Made by a program: the position numbers and the translations under genes. A stretch of DNA of 64,000 nucleotides, taken from NCBI GenBank assembly GCA_035578175.1, contig JAQMRL010000021.1, forward strand, positions 3,296,323-3,360,322, in the 5' to 3' direction. The notes under the pieces are model-generated. The model was not told where the DNA came from. It searched no databases and worked only from the letters and a program-made list of their open reading frames with translations. This stretch comes from Catonia carolina (taxonomy: Eukaryota > Arthropoda > Insecta > Hemiptera > Achilidae). Positions 31,916-41,464 of the stretch are shown piece by piece. Position 1 is the stretch's first letter. Each line of letters starts with the position of its first letter.

Positions 31916-32842
31916 ACGTGGTGTGGCTATTAAATAACGAGACAGACGTTGGAAACAAATTTATTTTAATTTTATACATAATCACTTATTGTGACCTCCA
32001 ATATACACTCCTTCTCTATCCCTACAACGCTTCATGCAAATTTTTCATTGTTGGAAACAGTGCTGGAAGTCATCTTCTGTCAGCTCCTTCAGGACATGTG
32101 CCGCTTTCTCTTTTACAGCTTCTACAGACTCAAATCTTGTCCCTTTTAATGCAGATTTCACCTTAGGGAACAGGTAGAAGTCACATGGTGCAAGATCTGG
32201 TGAATAAGGTGGATGTTATAACACTGAGATGCTGTACTTGGCTAGGAACCTTTTGATAGATAACGCGGAATGAGCTGGCGCATCGTTTTGGTGAAGAACC
32301 CATGATTTATCCTTCCACATTTTGGGGCGTTTTTCGTTACCCGTTGACGTAGTTTAGAAAGTATCTCAAGGTTGTAATATATATTAATTGTTTGACCTTC
32401 AGGAACCTAGTGAAAGTACACAATCCAATGGATATAAAAAGAAACCATCATCATTCCTTTAAATTTTGATTTGCTCATTCAAACTTTTTGGCTCTCAGTG
32501 AAGTTCGGTTCTTTCAGCGCTTCGTTTCCAGATCATAAGTAAAAGACCAAGTTTCATCACATGTTATTATCTTCTACCTGTTCCCTAAGGTGAAATCTGC
32601 ATTAAAAGGGACAAGATTTGAGTCTGTGGAAGCTGCAAACGAGAAAGCGGCACGTGTCCTGAAGGAGCTGACAGAAGATGACATCTAGCACAGTTTTCAA
32701 CAAAGGAAAATTTACATGAAGCGCTGTAGGGATAGAGAAGGAGTGTATATTGATGGTGACAATAAGTGATTATGTATAAAATTAAAATAAAATTTTTTAC
32801 AACGTCAGTCTCGTTATTTAATAGCCACACGTCGTATAATAG
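31916..32842. mobile_element. Rearranged mariner with two 3' ends (copy 1)
   Basis: The left part (31916-~32570) carries the 3' half of a mariner gene on the minus strand. The right part (~32577-32842) carries the 3' end again, on the plus strand. Both outer ends are therefore the same terminus: TGTGGCTATTAAATAACGAG at the left and its complement at the right. The inversion junction reads ATTATCTTCTACCTGTTCCC. The reading frame has many breaks. The second copy at 61769-62694 has the same junction. Confidence 0.85.
32020..32560 (-). pseudogene. Mariner transposase 3' half, degenerate
   Basis: On the minus strand, blocks match the 62 kb copy: the region encoding S-K-S-K-F-K, the W-V-L-H-Q-x-D/N-A-P-A-H equivalent near 32285-32320, and the P-P-Y/x-S-P-D-L-A-P region near 32190-32220. 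Several frameshifts and stops are present, including loss of the N-P-P-Y motif frame. It is non-functional. Confidence 0.75.
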
Positions 32843-32846
32843 ATTT

Positions 32847-33003
32847 TTACTTTCTCTTGCCTATATGAATATATTGGAAGGAAAGTATTGTTTTCATGTC
32901 GATTTTTCGATATCGAGTTTTCACCGGATCTATACGTTTTCAGACCCCCTGAACCCAAAAAACATGTTTTTAGCGATTGGTCTGTGTGTGTGTGTGTGTG
33001 TGT

Positions 33004-33046
<43 letters not shown>

Positions 33047-33834
33047 TGTGTGTGAACAGAATATCTCAAGAACGAAACATCGTACGAACTTGAAACTTAA
33101 AAATTAAGTTACATACCACTACCGGACGCGACACGAACATTTTCATCAAAATCGGTCAACCGGAAGTAGTAGTTTATTCGTATCATTTTTCAGTTTTTTG
33201 CGATTTTCTCAAAAACTGGTCCTACGATTTTTTTTAAAAATCGCCTATTTTACTCAATTTTTTATTCTCTACAAGATAGAGTAGGCGCCATGTTTGCTGA
33301 AATTCTCGGTGAGGCTGTTTTCACGTAAAAACTTTGTTTTTTTTAAGATTACGGCTTTAATTTAAATTTTAGCGCAAAAACTTATATAATAAAAGTTGTA
33401 GAGAATTTAAAACCCTACAACTTCTGTTTCAAACATTTTTTTGTATGACGCTAAGTTTAGCAGTAATTAGCGATTTTCTGATTTTTTCTCACGAAAACGT
33501 GTGAAAAATCGATTTTTTTAAGATTTTGGCCTTAGTATGCATTTTACGACAAAAGTGTATATAACCAAACTTATAGGAAATTTAAAGATCTACAACTTTT
33601 ATTTAACGTATTTTTCTCTACAGAACCTAGTTTAGCGTGAAATAGTGATTTTCCGTATTTTTAAGCCAGACTGAGGTTGATTTTCATTTTGAGTGTCTCA
33701 CTCATGGTTAAAATAAGGTTATGTTTATTGAGGTTAGTTTTTTGTTTATTTCTAATATTTTATTACTAGTGTTAAATTATATTGTAAATTATTTGCATTG
33801 GCAAGAGAAAGTTGTGTGAGTGTTTCACACCAGA
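32847..33834 (-). mobile_element. H1 element, full length
   Basis: Both ends are intact. The TG tract is interrupted twice by TCTGTG or TCTCTG (32982-33054). It lies a few bases after the rearranged mariner. Confidence 0.86.
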
Positions 33835-33837
33835 TTT

Positions 33838-34162
33838 TTTTTTTTCAATTCCTAATGTGTACGTTGCAATCTGTTCAATTCAGAACAATAAGAAACCCCA
33901 TGGCCCAATGAGATGAGGATGATATGTATGACGTGTAAATGAAGTGTAGTCTTGTACAAACTCAGGCCGATCATTCCTGAAAGAGTATGGTTAATTGAAC
34001 CCCAAACATCAAAGTACTTCGGTAACCATGGCCTAGCATTCAAATCCGTATAAAAGTAACTACCTTTACTAGGATTTGAACCAGGATCCTTCGTCTCCGA
34101 AAATAAGCTGTTAAACTGCTGATTTTGGCAACGACTTTACCTCTAGACCAACCCGGTGGGTC
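33838..34162 (-). mobile_element. T2 SINE, full length
   Basis: Reversed T2 from the A-tail complement to CCTCTAGACCAACCCGGTGG. Box B (GGATTTGAACC reversed) and box A are readable. Confidence 0.85.
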
Positions 34163-34754
34163 ATAATAGATATAGAATAAAAGAATAAAATATATATGTT
34201 TACTTTTTAAAATATGGAACACATTTTCAATATAGTTAATGTATTAGTTTGTATTTATAGGTTAATGTAAAACTAACAAGAATATTGATAAGTGAATTAC
34301 TTGGAATATATACTTGGAGCAAAGTGGTATAATAATAGAAAAAAAAACAACAAACACTATCGAAGAATGTTCAGTGAATCGATAAAACTATTTTAGACAT
34401 TTATGTTAGGGGAAGTGTGTGTGGTTGAACGTACAGTAGGCCTATACCTCGTCCTAAACTTCTATCCAATCTATTCTTTACGTGGTTTAAATTTACCATA
34501 AATCTTCTAAAAGATTCAGTAAAGTGTAAAAAAAAAAAAAATAAATAAAAGTAATTAATCACCTTTAGAATTTAGATAATGGTTTACGTTTTTTATATTC
34601 CTCATTCTTCAAGAAAAAAATGGAAATTTAAGAATTATTAGTTTTAGATTATCAAGCTAATTTATCATGTAAATTTAAAAATATTTTACTTAACACTATT
34701 TTTAATCATTTACTTGACTAAAATCGTTATAAAGATAACATTTTCTCAAAACAG
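34163..34754. other. Unique AT-rich sequence
   Basis: No gene was recognised. Confidence 0.4.
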
Positions 34755-34764
34755 GGAGAGAAAG

Positions 34765-35096
34765 TGTTAAATAATTATTTGTACTCAATCTGCTAGTTCC
34801 AGGATTACAAAAAATATTTATTTTTCTTATCACATGGTCAGCCAATTATATGACAGAAGCATTTAACAATAGAAGATTTGTTGTTCAAACTTTTGTTGTT
34901 TGAACCTGTAGAAGTTTCATTAAAGTAAAACGAGGAGTGAGATGTGGTTTACCACTGCCTTAATAAATGAATAGAAAAGTACGCTTATCAGCATGCCGGG
35001 CCCTCTGAAAAGCACATATTTTCCACTCTGCAAACGACACCTTCACTTCATTCACCACAGGTTCTGGCTGTATAATGAAATTCATTACTTTTATGT
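34765..35096. mobile_element. Two R400 fragments in head-to-tail inversion
   Basis: 34765-34874 is the 5' region in plus orientation (GTACTCAATCTGCTAGTTCC, CACATGGTCAGCCAATTA). 34877-35096 is the 3' region in minus orientation. The join near TTGTTGTTCAAACTTTTGTT is an inversion junction. Confidence 0.72.
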
Positions 35097-35099
35097 ATA

Positions 35100-35176
35100 A
35101 AAGTATGTGATTATGTATAAAATTAAAACATTTGTTTACAACGTCAGTCTCGTTATTTAATAGCCACACCTCGTAT
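35100..35176 (+). mobile_element. Solo terminus of the rearranged mariner family
   Basis: ACAACGTCAGTCTCGTTATT then TAATAGCCACACCTCGTA matches the 3' terminus of the 31.9 and 61.8 kb elements, including the GATTATGTATAAAATTAAAA stretch. Nothing of the gene remains. Confidence 0.8.
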
Positions 35177-35178
35177 AC

Positions 35179-35250
35179 ACTAGCCGGGAATCAAACCAGG
35201 GACCTTCTACTTGTTGCACAGCCGTGCTAACCACTACGGCACGTAGGTGG
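35179..35250 (-). mobile_element. tRNA-like SINE head
   Basis: The reverse complement reads GGCCACCTACGTGCCGTAGT then GGTTAGCACGG, with CCTGGTTTGATTCCCGGC. This has the box A and box B layout of a tRNA, but there is no clear tail. A SINE relic is more likely than a functional tRNA gene. Confidence 0.55.
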
Positions 35251-35334
35251 CCACTAAATGGTGAAACAAAAACTTTTAATTTTTATAAAAACAACCTTAC
35301 TTTACAACACTACAAGACACTATCTTATTATTTT

Positions 35335-35514
35335 ACATTGGCGTTTTACATTTCGCATTGGCGTAGTTGGTAACGTGCTCGCCTCTCATCATGCGGTTTT
35401 GGATTCGAATCCCATTCAGGCGCGGCATATTTTAATACGTTACGAAAATCATTTCATCCTTCACCGTCTGCATTAGCAGTAATTCCAGAACAGTCAGAGG
35501 TTAAACAAAAAAAA
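35335..35514 (+). mobile_element. T1b SINE with TSD
   Basis: A 13-bp TSD, ATCTTATTATTTT, lies at 35322-35334 and 35515-35527. The tRNA-like head (GCATTGGCGTAGTTGGTAAC, TTCGAATCCCA) is like T1. The 3' part (CACCGTCTGCATTAGCAGTA) is the tail found at 31292-31454. Confidence 0.86.
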
Positions 35515-35544
35515 ATCTTATTATTTTCTATTTATTTAAAATTG

Positions 35545-35838
35545 GACCCACCGGGTTGGTCTAGAAGTAAAGTAGAGACGAAGGTTCCTGGTTCAAATAC
35601 TAGTAAAGGTAGTTACTTTTATATGAATTTGAATGCTAGACAGTGGTTACCGGTGTACTTTGATGGTTGGGGTTCAATTAACCATACTCTCTCAGGAATG
35701 GTCGACCTGAGTCTGTACAAGACTACACCTCATTTACACGTCATACACATCATCCATCTCATTCGGTCATGGGGTTGCTTATTGTTCTGAATTGAACGAA
35801 TTGCAACGTACACAAATTAGGAAAAATACAAAAAAAAA
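35545..35838 (+). mobile_element. T2 SINE with internal deletion
   Basis: GGACCCACCGGGTTGGTCTA then AAAGTAGAGACGAAGG. About 40 bp between box A and box B is missing. The tail is A-rich. Confidence 0.82.
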
Positions 35839-35855
35839 ACTTAAAATTGTATTTT

Positions 35856-36030
35856 GGCCGCCTCCGTAGCATAGTGGTTAGCGCGTTAGCCTACCTCGCG
35901 GAGGTCCCGGGTTCGATTCTCGGCCAGGGTCTGCAAATTTTCTCTAGTAAAAACCCAGAGTTATAGTCACATTATCCACCGTAGTCGCTAATAACCAAGC
36001 AATGTTGATGCGACTTTAAATTTAAAAAAA
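35856..36030 (+). mobile_element. T3 SINE (tRNA-derived) with TSD
   Basis: The head GGCCGCCTCCGTAGCATAGT then GGTTAGCGCG, with CCCGGGTTCGATTCTCGGCC, could fold as a tRNA cloverleaf. The tail GTCGCTAATAACCAAGCAAT is shared with T1. AAATTGTATTTT at 35844-35855 and 36031-36042 is an exact 12-bp TSD, so it is a retroposon and not a tRNA gene. Confidence 0.88.
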
Positions 36031-36042
36031 AAATTGTATTTT

Positions 36043-36388
36043 AACTTACATAGAGAATAAAATACCTGTATTTACTGTGACTCAGAGATACAGTGTGTAG
36101 ATTTGTTCATGGAAAACAGACCTCTTTTGTATTCATGAGTAGGGAGGTTTAAGAAAAACAAAACCAGATCAACCCTACTAGAATAAACGATTTAAAATTA
36201 TAATGAAGTTAGTTTATTGAAAGATAAAATTTAGGTTTTGTTACATGAACAACAAAATAACAGGTATTCTTTAATCTACATAAAATTCACTTAAGATATT
36301 CAAATCAGGAATTAAGTACCATCAAGTAAATTAAATTAAGTTCACCGTTTTGACGAGAGACTTTTTATGGTGACTGTTAAACATAATA
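36043..36388. other. Unique sequence without recognised feature
   Basis: No gene was recognised. Confidence 0.4.
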
Positions 36389-36399
36389 AGAATATTATA

Positions 36400-36607
36400 G
36401 CCGGCCGCATTGGTGCAGTTGGTAACGTGCTCGCCTCTCATTATGAGGTTCTGGGTTCGAATCCCACTCAGGCACGGCATATTTTCATACGTTACTAAAA
36501 ATCATTTCATCCTCCATTGTACAATAGTTACACCCCAACGTCGTCGCTAATGACCGTTGTAGTTAATGCGACGTTAAATAAATGAATTAAAAAAAAATAA
36601 ACATAAA
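36400..36607 (+). mobile_element. T1 SINE, full length with TSD
   Basis: It starts GCCGGCCGCATTGGTGCAGT. Box B is GGGTTCGAATCCC. The tail contains GTCGCTAATGACCGTTGTAG and ATGCGACGTTAAAT. The 11-bp AGAATATTATA flanks it at 36389-36399 and 36608-36618. Length 208 bp. Confidence 0.9.
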
Positions 36608-37093
36608 AGAATATTATAACACCTAAACCTAGGTGATTCTAGTGAAGGAAATTATTAACCTACTATCGGTTTCATAATCATAGACATCCGAGTTTGAACC
36701 CTTGCGTCTCCATAACTATGAGTTGGATTCCAACATATTTTACATCAAAATTTAGCTCATTTTATTTTGCGTTGACCTATAATATTCCTATATTTTTAAT
36801 GTTGTTTAAAAAATGCCATATCGAGGTTGGAAGACAAAAATACCTGTTTAATTTGCTACCGCAACAAATTTTATGCGTTTAGAGGCGTGTAACTCGATAA
36901 CTATTTGACTGAAAAGTTTGAAATTCTAACACTACATAGAAAATTATGATTCTACAGTGTGTACAAAATTTAAAATTCGTACGTTATTTAAATTTTGACT
37001 TATTAAGAATATTCTGAAACCTTGCTATCTCGGTAACCACTCGATCGTTCGGCACGGGCAAACTATTGTTTTATTCAGCATAAAAAACTTGGT

Positions 37094-37494
37094 TTGCCCA
37101 TAACAGACAGGTAGAATGTAAAATTATTAACACTCAATCTGTTTGTTGCAGGGCTAAAATAAATAGTTCTGTTTCTTATCACATGGTCAGCCAATTGAAT
37201 GACTGAATCATCTAAGAACAGAAGAGGTAGAGGTGTAAAAGACACTAATCAGAGTTATCTCCTCTGAAAGTAATGAATTTCATTATACAGCCAGACCCTG
37301 TGGTGAATGAAGTGAAGGTGTCATTTGCAGAGTGGAAAACTATGTGCTTTTCAGAGGGCCCGGCATGCTGATAAGCGTACTTTTCCACTCGGTGAGGAAG
37401 GCAATGGTAAACCACCTCACCTCTCGTTTTACTTGGTAAAACCTCTAGAGGTTCAAACCAGCCTTTCGGCTGTTGACCTAAACAACACAACAAC
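37094..37494 (+). mobile_element. R400, full length with TSD, in the left foldback arm
   Basis: AAAAAACTTGGT at 37082-37093 and 37495-37506 is a perfect 12-bp TSD. The insert starts TTGCCCATAACAGACAGG and ends CTAAACAACACAACAAC. The family frame is shifted by one base near 37337. Confidence 0.92.
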
Positions 37495-38164
37495 AAAAAA
37501 CTTGGTACAAATATGTTAACATGAAATATTGATTGGCCAATGTTGTGGTAGTTTTATTTAAATTTTGAAAATAGACTGGGTAATGCGGAGAGTGGGCGCT
37601 ACTATCCATGTTGTCAGTTTGAGTTCGTGACTTCCTGTAGGACTGTCTACCTGAACTGACAGACTGCATTGTCAATTCAGGTAGACAGTCAGATTCAGGC
37701 AACATTGTTAGTAGCGCCCACTCCCCACATTACCCAGTCTATCTTTCAAATTTTTTTAAATTTTACCACAGCATTGGCCAATCAATATTTTATGTTATTA
37801 ACATATTTTTACTAAGTTTTCACACTGAATAAAACGATAGTTTGCCCGTGCCAAACGATCGAGCAGTTACCGAGAGAGCAAGGGTTTAGAATATTGTTAA
37901 TAAATCAAAATTTAATAAACTTAAAATTTTGAAATTTCGTACATGGTGCAAGAATATAATTGTCTACATTGTGTTAAAATTTCAAACTTTTTGGTCGAAT
38001 AGTTATCGAGTTACACGTGTCTAAACGCATGAAATTTGTTGCGGTAACAAAAAAACCGGGTCATTTTTCTTCCAACCTCAATATGACAATTTTAACAACA
38101 TTAAAAATATAGGTTTGTTATAAGTTACTGCAGAATAAAAAAAGCTAAATTTTGATGTAAAGTA

Positions 38165-39117
38165 ACGGGTGATTCAAAAAGAGCGCCGGTTTTTAAACGG
38201 CTGGTAAATTTTTGTTTATCGGTTGGCAACATTGTTAGACCTCATTTCTATTTCGGAGAACATTCCGATTGACGATTCAGTTGTAGTTTCTCTTGTTCGC
38301 AGTGTAGTACTCTCGCAGTCTGTGTCTAACCATAGAGAAGTTTACTATTGCACAACGAGTGTTAATCGTCAAAACATTTTACCAGAGTGTAGAGAGTTAT
38401 GCGGCTACTGTCAGGCGACTTCGCGGTACTCTAGGACGTAATGAAACACCGAATGAATCAACAGTTCGCAGGCTCATAAAAAAGTTTTTTGAGACGGGTT
38501 CAACAGTCGACCTTAAAAGTTCTGGACGTCGTCGTTCTGGCCGAACTGAGCAAAACGTTGCATTGGTTCGTGACCGTGTGGCTGTTAGCCCAGAAAAATC
38601 AATACGTCGCCGTTCTCAACAATTGGGTTTACGATGTTTTTCTGTACGGAGAATTCTTCGGTACGATCTCCAATATCACCCGTATAAAATTCAGTTGCTG
38701 CACGAGAAACAATGTTGTTGCTCCGTGAACGGTTCCAGGATCGCATCATTTCTCGTAATTCCGACCATCAATGGCCACCAAGGTCGTGTGACTTGACGCC
38801 ATGTGACTTTCATCTTTGGGGTCATCTGAAGTCATTGGTGTATGCCAATAAACCCCGAAACATCAATGACTTGTAGGAGGAAATTCGACGGGTTATCGGG
38901 CAAATGGAAGTCGAAACTTGTCTTGCAGTATTATCCAATTTCATGGACAGAGTTGATGCGTGCCAGCGCAGTAGAGGAGGACACATGCGTGACATCATTT
39001 TTCATTCATGAAATCGGAAGGTAAGATGAACTTGTTGATGTATTTAGTTTCAGTTTTTCAATAAAATAAATCTCTTAATTTGATATATCAAAACCGGCGC
39101 TCTTTTTGAATCACCCT
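38165..39117 (+). mobile_element. Deleted IS630/Tc1/mariner-type element in the right foldback arm
   Basis: The inverted termini GGGTGATTCAAAAAGAGCGC (left) and GCGCTCTTTTTGAATCACCC (right) are next to TA. It is about 0.95 kb long. The gene inside keeps the DNA-binding part and the last third, while the central catalytic region is gone. Confidence 0.88.
38359..39010 (+). pseudogene. Deleted transposase (DUF4817-type N-terminus joined to C-terminus)
   Basis: The N-terminal frame shows the HTH region T-P-N-E-S-T-V-R-R-L-I-K-K-F-x-E-T-G-S-T-V-D and a second HTH ending Y-H-P-Y-K-I-Q-L-L-H-E, as in DUF4817-containing transposases. At about 38715 the sequence jumps to a C-terminal block encoding W-P-P-R-S-C-D-L-T-P-C-D-F-H-L-W-G, the third catalytic motif. 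The first two Asp motifs are absent. Several stops and a frame change follow. Compared with the intact element at 39551 about 130-150 residues are missing. Confidence 0.85.
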
Positions 39118-39190
39118 ATATATTGAAATCCAAATCATAGTTTTGGAGTTGCAAGGGTTTAAACTCGGGTGTCTATGATTATGAAACCGA

Positions 39191-39548
39191 TAGTAGAGTA
39201 ATTCTTGTGAAAAATTGTGACAATACTTGTATTTATATTCACAGCAACATTTTTTTTTAAATTTTACAAAATGATAATCTTAAGGGCTGTAATGAAGATT
39301 TTCATAAATATGTATTTGTGTGTGTGTATATGTGAGTACGTATTGCTGGTGAAGTAGATGAACTGGTTTGATGATGGTGAGAGACATACGCTGAGGAGGG
39401 GATTCAGAAAACATCGTTTTGTGCGTGATTGTGTGTGTACAATTATTAAAGACAGTACAAATACATTATAAAGACTAGCAAGAGACGTACGCGGGGGGAA
39501 TTTCACAAAACGTTGTGTGTGTGTGTACGTTGGAGTACACAATAGATC
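39191..39548. repeat. Imperfect short duplication, no gene
   Basis: GAGAGACATACGCTGAGGAGGGGATTCAGAAAACATCGTTTTGTG at 39380-39424 resembles AGAGACGTACGCGGGGGGAATTTCACAAAACGTTGTGTG at 39481-39519. No gene was recognised. Confidence 0.45.
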
Positions 39549-39550
39549 TA

Positions 39551-40891
39551 ACGGGTGTTTCAAAAAGGACGCACTTCGAAGTTTAAGGGTTATTATTCTC
39601 TGCATAGGGAATATTTTTTTCCCCCAAAAAACAGTTGGCACTACCATACTCAATGTTGACCCATTGTGTATTACTGAATGTACTAGTGCTATCCCAGTAT
39701 TCATTTGTGTCTGTAGTGTCTGTATAAGTTCAAACATGATTTTTTCAAAAGATGAACGTGTTTTTATATTTGAAAGTTATTGCGCATATAAATCTTACGA
39801 ACGAGTGAAAGACGAGTTCCAGTTAAAATTTCCCAATTCTGAAGTACCAAATAACACCACAATATCGCGTCTGATTAATGAATTTCGTGAGACTGGTAAT
39901 GTACAGGATCGGAAAAGCACAGGTCGACCATCAGTGTTAACAGAACAAGTTTTGGACGATGTGAAACAACGTTTGACTACCTCATCCGGCAAATCACTTA
40001 GAAAGTTATCTTCACAGGCTGGATTATCACTATCTTCCGCTTTAAGGGCTTCAAAAAAATTAAATCTGCATCCTTACCGCATCGGTGTCGTTCATGAACT
40101 GAAAGAAGTTGACCATGGGAAACGTATACAGTATTGTCGTTGGATACGTTCTCTTGTTAATGACAACGGTGTTGAAATATTGGATCGTGTTTATTTTAGT
40201 GACGAAGCATGGTTTCACTTGGATGGTTACTTCAACAGCCAAAACTGCCGAATATGGAGCGCTCATAATCCTCACACATTTCATGAACGTCCACTACACG
40301 CACGTAAAATTGGTGTTTGGTGTGCGATCTCCCGGCGTCGTATTGTTGGGCCTTTATTTTTTGACACATCTGTAGATGGTGTGGTGTACCGCAACTTAAT
40401 TGAACAATTTATAGTGTTGTTAGAATTACACGATCGATATTGTTGGTTTCAGCAGGATAACGCAACGTGCCATACTTCTACTGAAACGCTGAATATGTTA
40501 CGAGAATTTTTTGGCCATCGCGTGATATCAAAAGGATTGTGGCCACCAAGATCCCCAGATCTTACTCCTGCGGATTTTTTCCTTTGGGGGAATTTAAAGA
40601 GAAAGGTTTTTAAAAACAATCTTCATACAATTGAAGAATTGAAGTCTAATATTGAAAGTGAGATTACAAACATTAATGAGCAAACACTACGAAAAGTGGC
40701 TGCAAATGTTATGAAACGTGTCCGAACTTGCATTACAAGTGGAGGAAGTCATTATGAACATTTATTGTGAAGTTTTAAAGGTAATCTAAATGTTACAAAG
40801 GTAATAATTTCATACCGTATAATTTGTAATTACTTAATGTAATAAATTAGCGTTCTCAAACATCGAAGTGCGTCCTTTTTGAAACACCCGT
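39551..40891 (+). mobile_element. Intact IS630/Tc1/mariner-type transposon
   Basis: The termini ACGGGTGTTTCAAAAAGGAC (continuing GCACTTCGA) and the exact complement at 40863-40891 form perfect 29-bp inverted repeats. The target TA is duplicated at 39549-39550 and 40892-40893. The 1341-bp unit holds one uninterrupted transposase gene. All parts expected of an autonomous element are visible. Whether it is mobile is unknown. Confidence 0.93.
39736..40770 (+). CDS. Transposase, DUF4817 / mariner-like, D,D,D triad intact
   Basis: A 344-residue protein that would cut and join transposon ends in the nucleus. Residues ~1-60 form the first helix-turn-helix (F-S-K-D-E-R ... N-N-T-T-I-S-R-L-I-N-E-F-R-E-T-G). 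G-R-P-S at 63-66 is the linker motif, and a second HTH spans ~75-120, ending L-H-P-Y-R. Catalytic Asps are D156 (Y-F-S-D-E-A-W-F), D241 (F-Q-Q-D-N-A-T-C-H) and D280 (P-D-L-T-P-A-D-F-F-L-W-G), with 38 residues between the last two. This spacing differs from classical DD34D mariner. D275 of the same motif is an alternative third residue. I chose the ATG at 39736 because M-I-F-S-K-D-E-R fits the family N-terminus. The frame is open upstream to 39517 but that part runs outside the transposon. Confidence 0.92.
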   Translation: MIFSKDERVFIFESYCAYKSYERVKDEFQLKFPNSEVPNNTTISRLINEFRETGNVQDRKSTGRPSVLTEQVLDDVKQRLTTSSGKSLRKLSSQAGLSLSSALRASKKLNLHPYRIGVVHELKEVDHGKRIQYCRWIRSLVNDNGVEILDRVYFSDEAWFHLDGYFNSQNCRIWSAHNPHTFHERPLHARKIGVWCAISRRRIVGPLFFDTSVDGVVYRNLIEQFIVLLELHDRYCWFQQDNATCHTSTETLNMLREFFGHRVISKGLWPPRSPDLTPADFFLWGNLKRKVFKNNLHTIEELKSNIESEITNINEQTLRKVAANVMKRVRTCITSGGSHYEHLL

Positions 40892-41013
40892 TAGCAGCTA
40901 CACAATTTCTATTACATATTTATATTTCTTCAATTTATTACACATGTTTCGGGTGCGAAGGCGCGCGGGGCATGCTACCATTTATATACAGCAAGAGAAA
41001 TAAAAATATAATT

Positions 41014-41322
41014 ATTTATTTATTTTTTTTTTAATTCCTAATATGTGTACGTTGCAATCTGTTCAATTGAGAACAATAAGCAACCCAATGACTCAATGAG
41101 ATGAGGATAATGTGTATGACGTGTAAATGAGGTGTAGTCTTGTACAGACCCAGGCCGACCATTCCTGAGAGAGTATGGTTAATTAATCCCTAACCATCAA
41201 AGTACACCGGTAACCACTGTCTAGTATTCAAATCCGTATAAAATCTGATCTTCGTCTCCGAAAATCAGCTGTTAAACAGCTGATTTTGGCAACGACTTTA
41301 CCTTTAGACCAACCCGGTGGGT
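41014..41322 (-). mobile_element. T2 SINE with 13-bp TSD
   Basis: TAAAAATATAATT at 41001-41013 and 41323-41335 flanks it. About 15 bp between the body and box B is deleted (AAAATCTGATCTTCG). The uninterrupted target is present at 42505-42520. Confidence 0.9.
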
Positions 41323-41464
41323 TAAAAATATAATTGTTTCAATAAAATATTAAAGTGTTTTATGGTTATCGAAAAACAATCAATAATTGAGATAAAACGT
41401 TAATTGATTTACAAGAATCATAACATAAAAAGAGATTTGGTACAATATTGTATAAAACGTTTTT

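Larger units (their letters stand above)
36661..39187. mobile_element. Large foldback palindrome with an insertion in each arm
   Basis: The left arm begins CTACTATCGGTTTCATAATC at 36661 and ends GACTGTCTACCTGAA at 37655. The right arm begins TTCAGGTAGACAGTC at 37676 and ends at GATTATGAAACCGATAGTAG, 39187. The loop is ~20 nt. The arms carry, in mirror order, TTGAACCCTTGC, GCAACAAATTT...CGTTTAGA, CGATCGTTCGGCACGGGCAA and GAGTGGGCGCTACTA. Removing the R400 (37094-37494) and the deleted mariner-like element (38165-39117) leaves about 1.15 kb, or ~570 bp per arm. The arms differ by perhaps one base in eight. No coding frame is recognised. Confidence 0.85.

Noticed and set aside
35856..35930. Functional tRNA gene
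   Set aside because: The sequence could fold as a tRNA but is followed by a SINE tail and bounded by an exact 12-bp TSD. The same argument applies at 706-800, 35179-35250, 36400 and 62742-62818.
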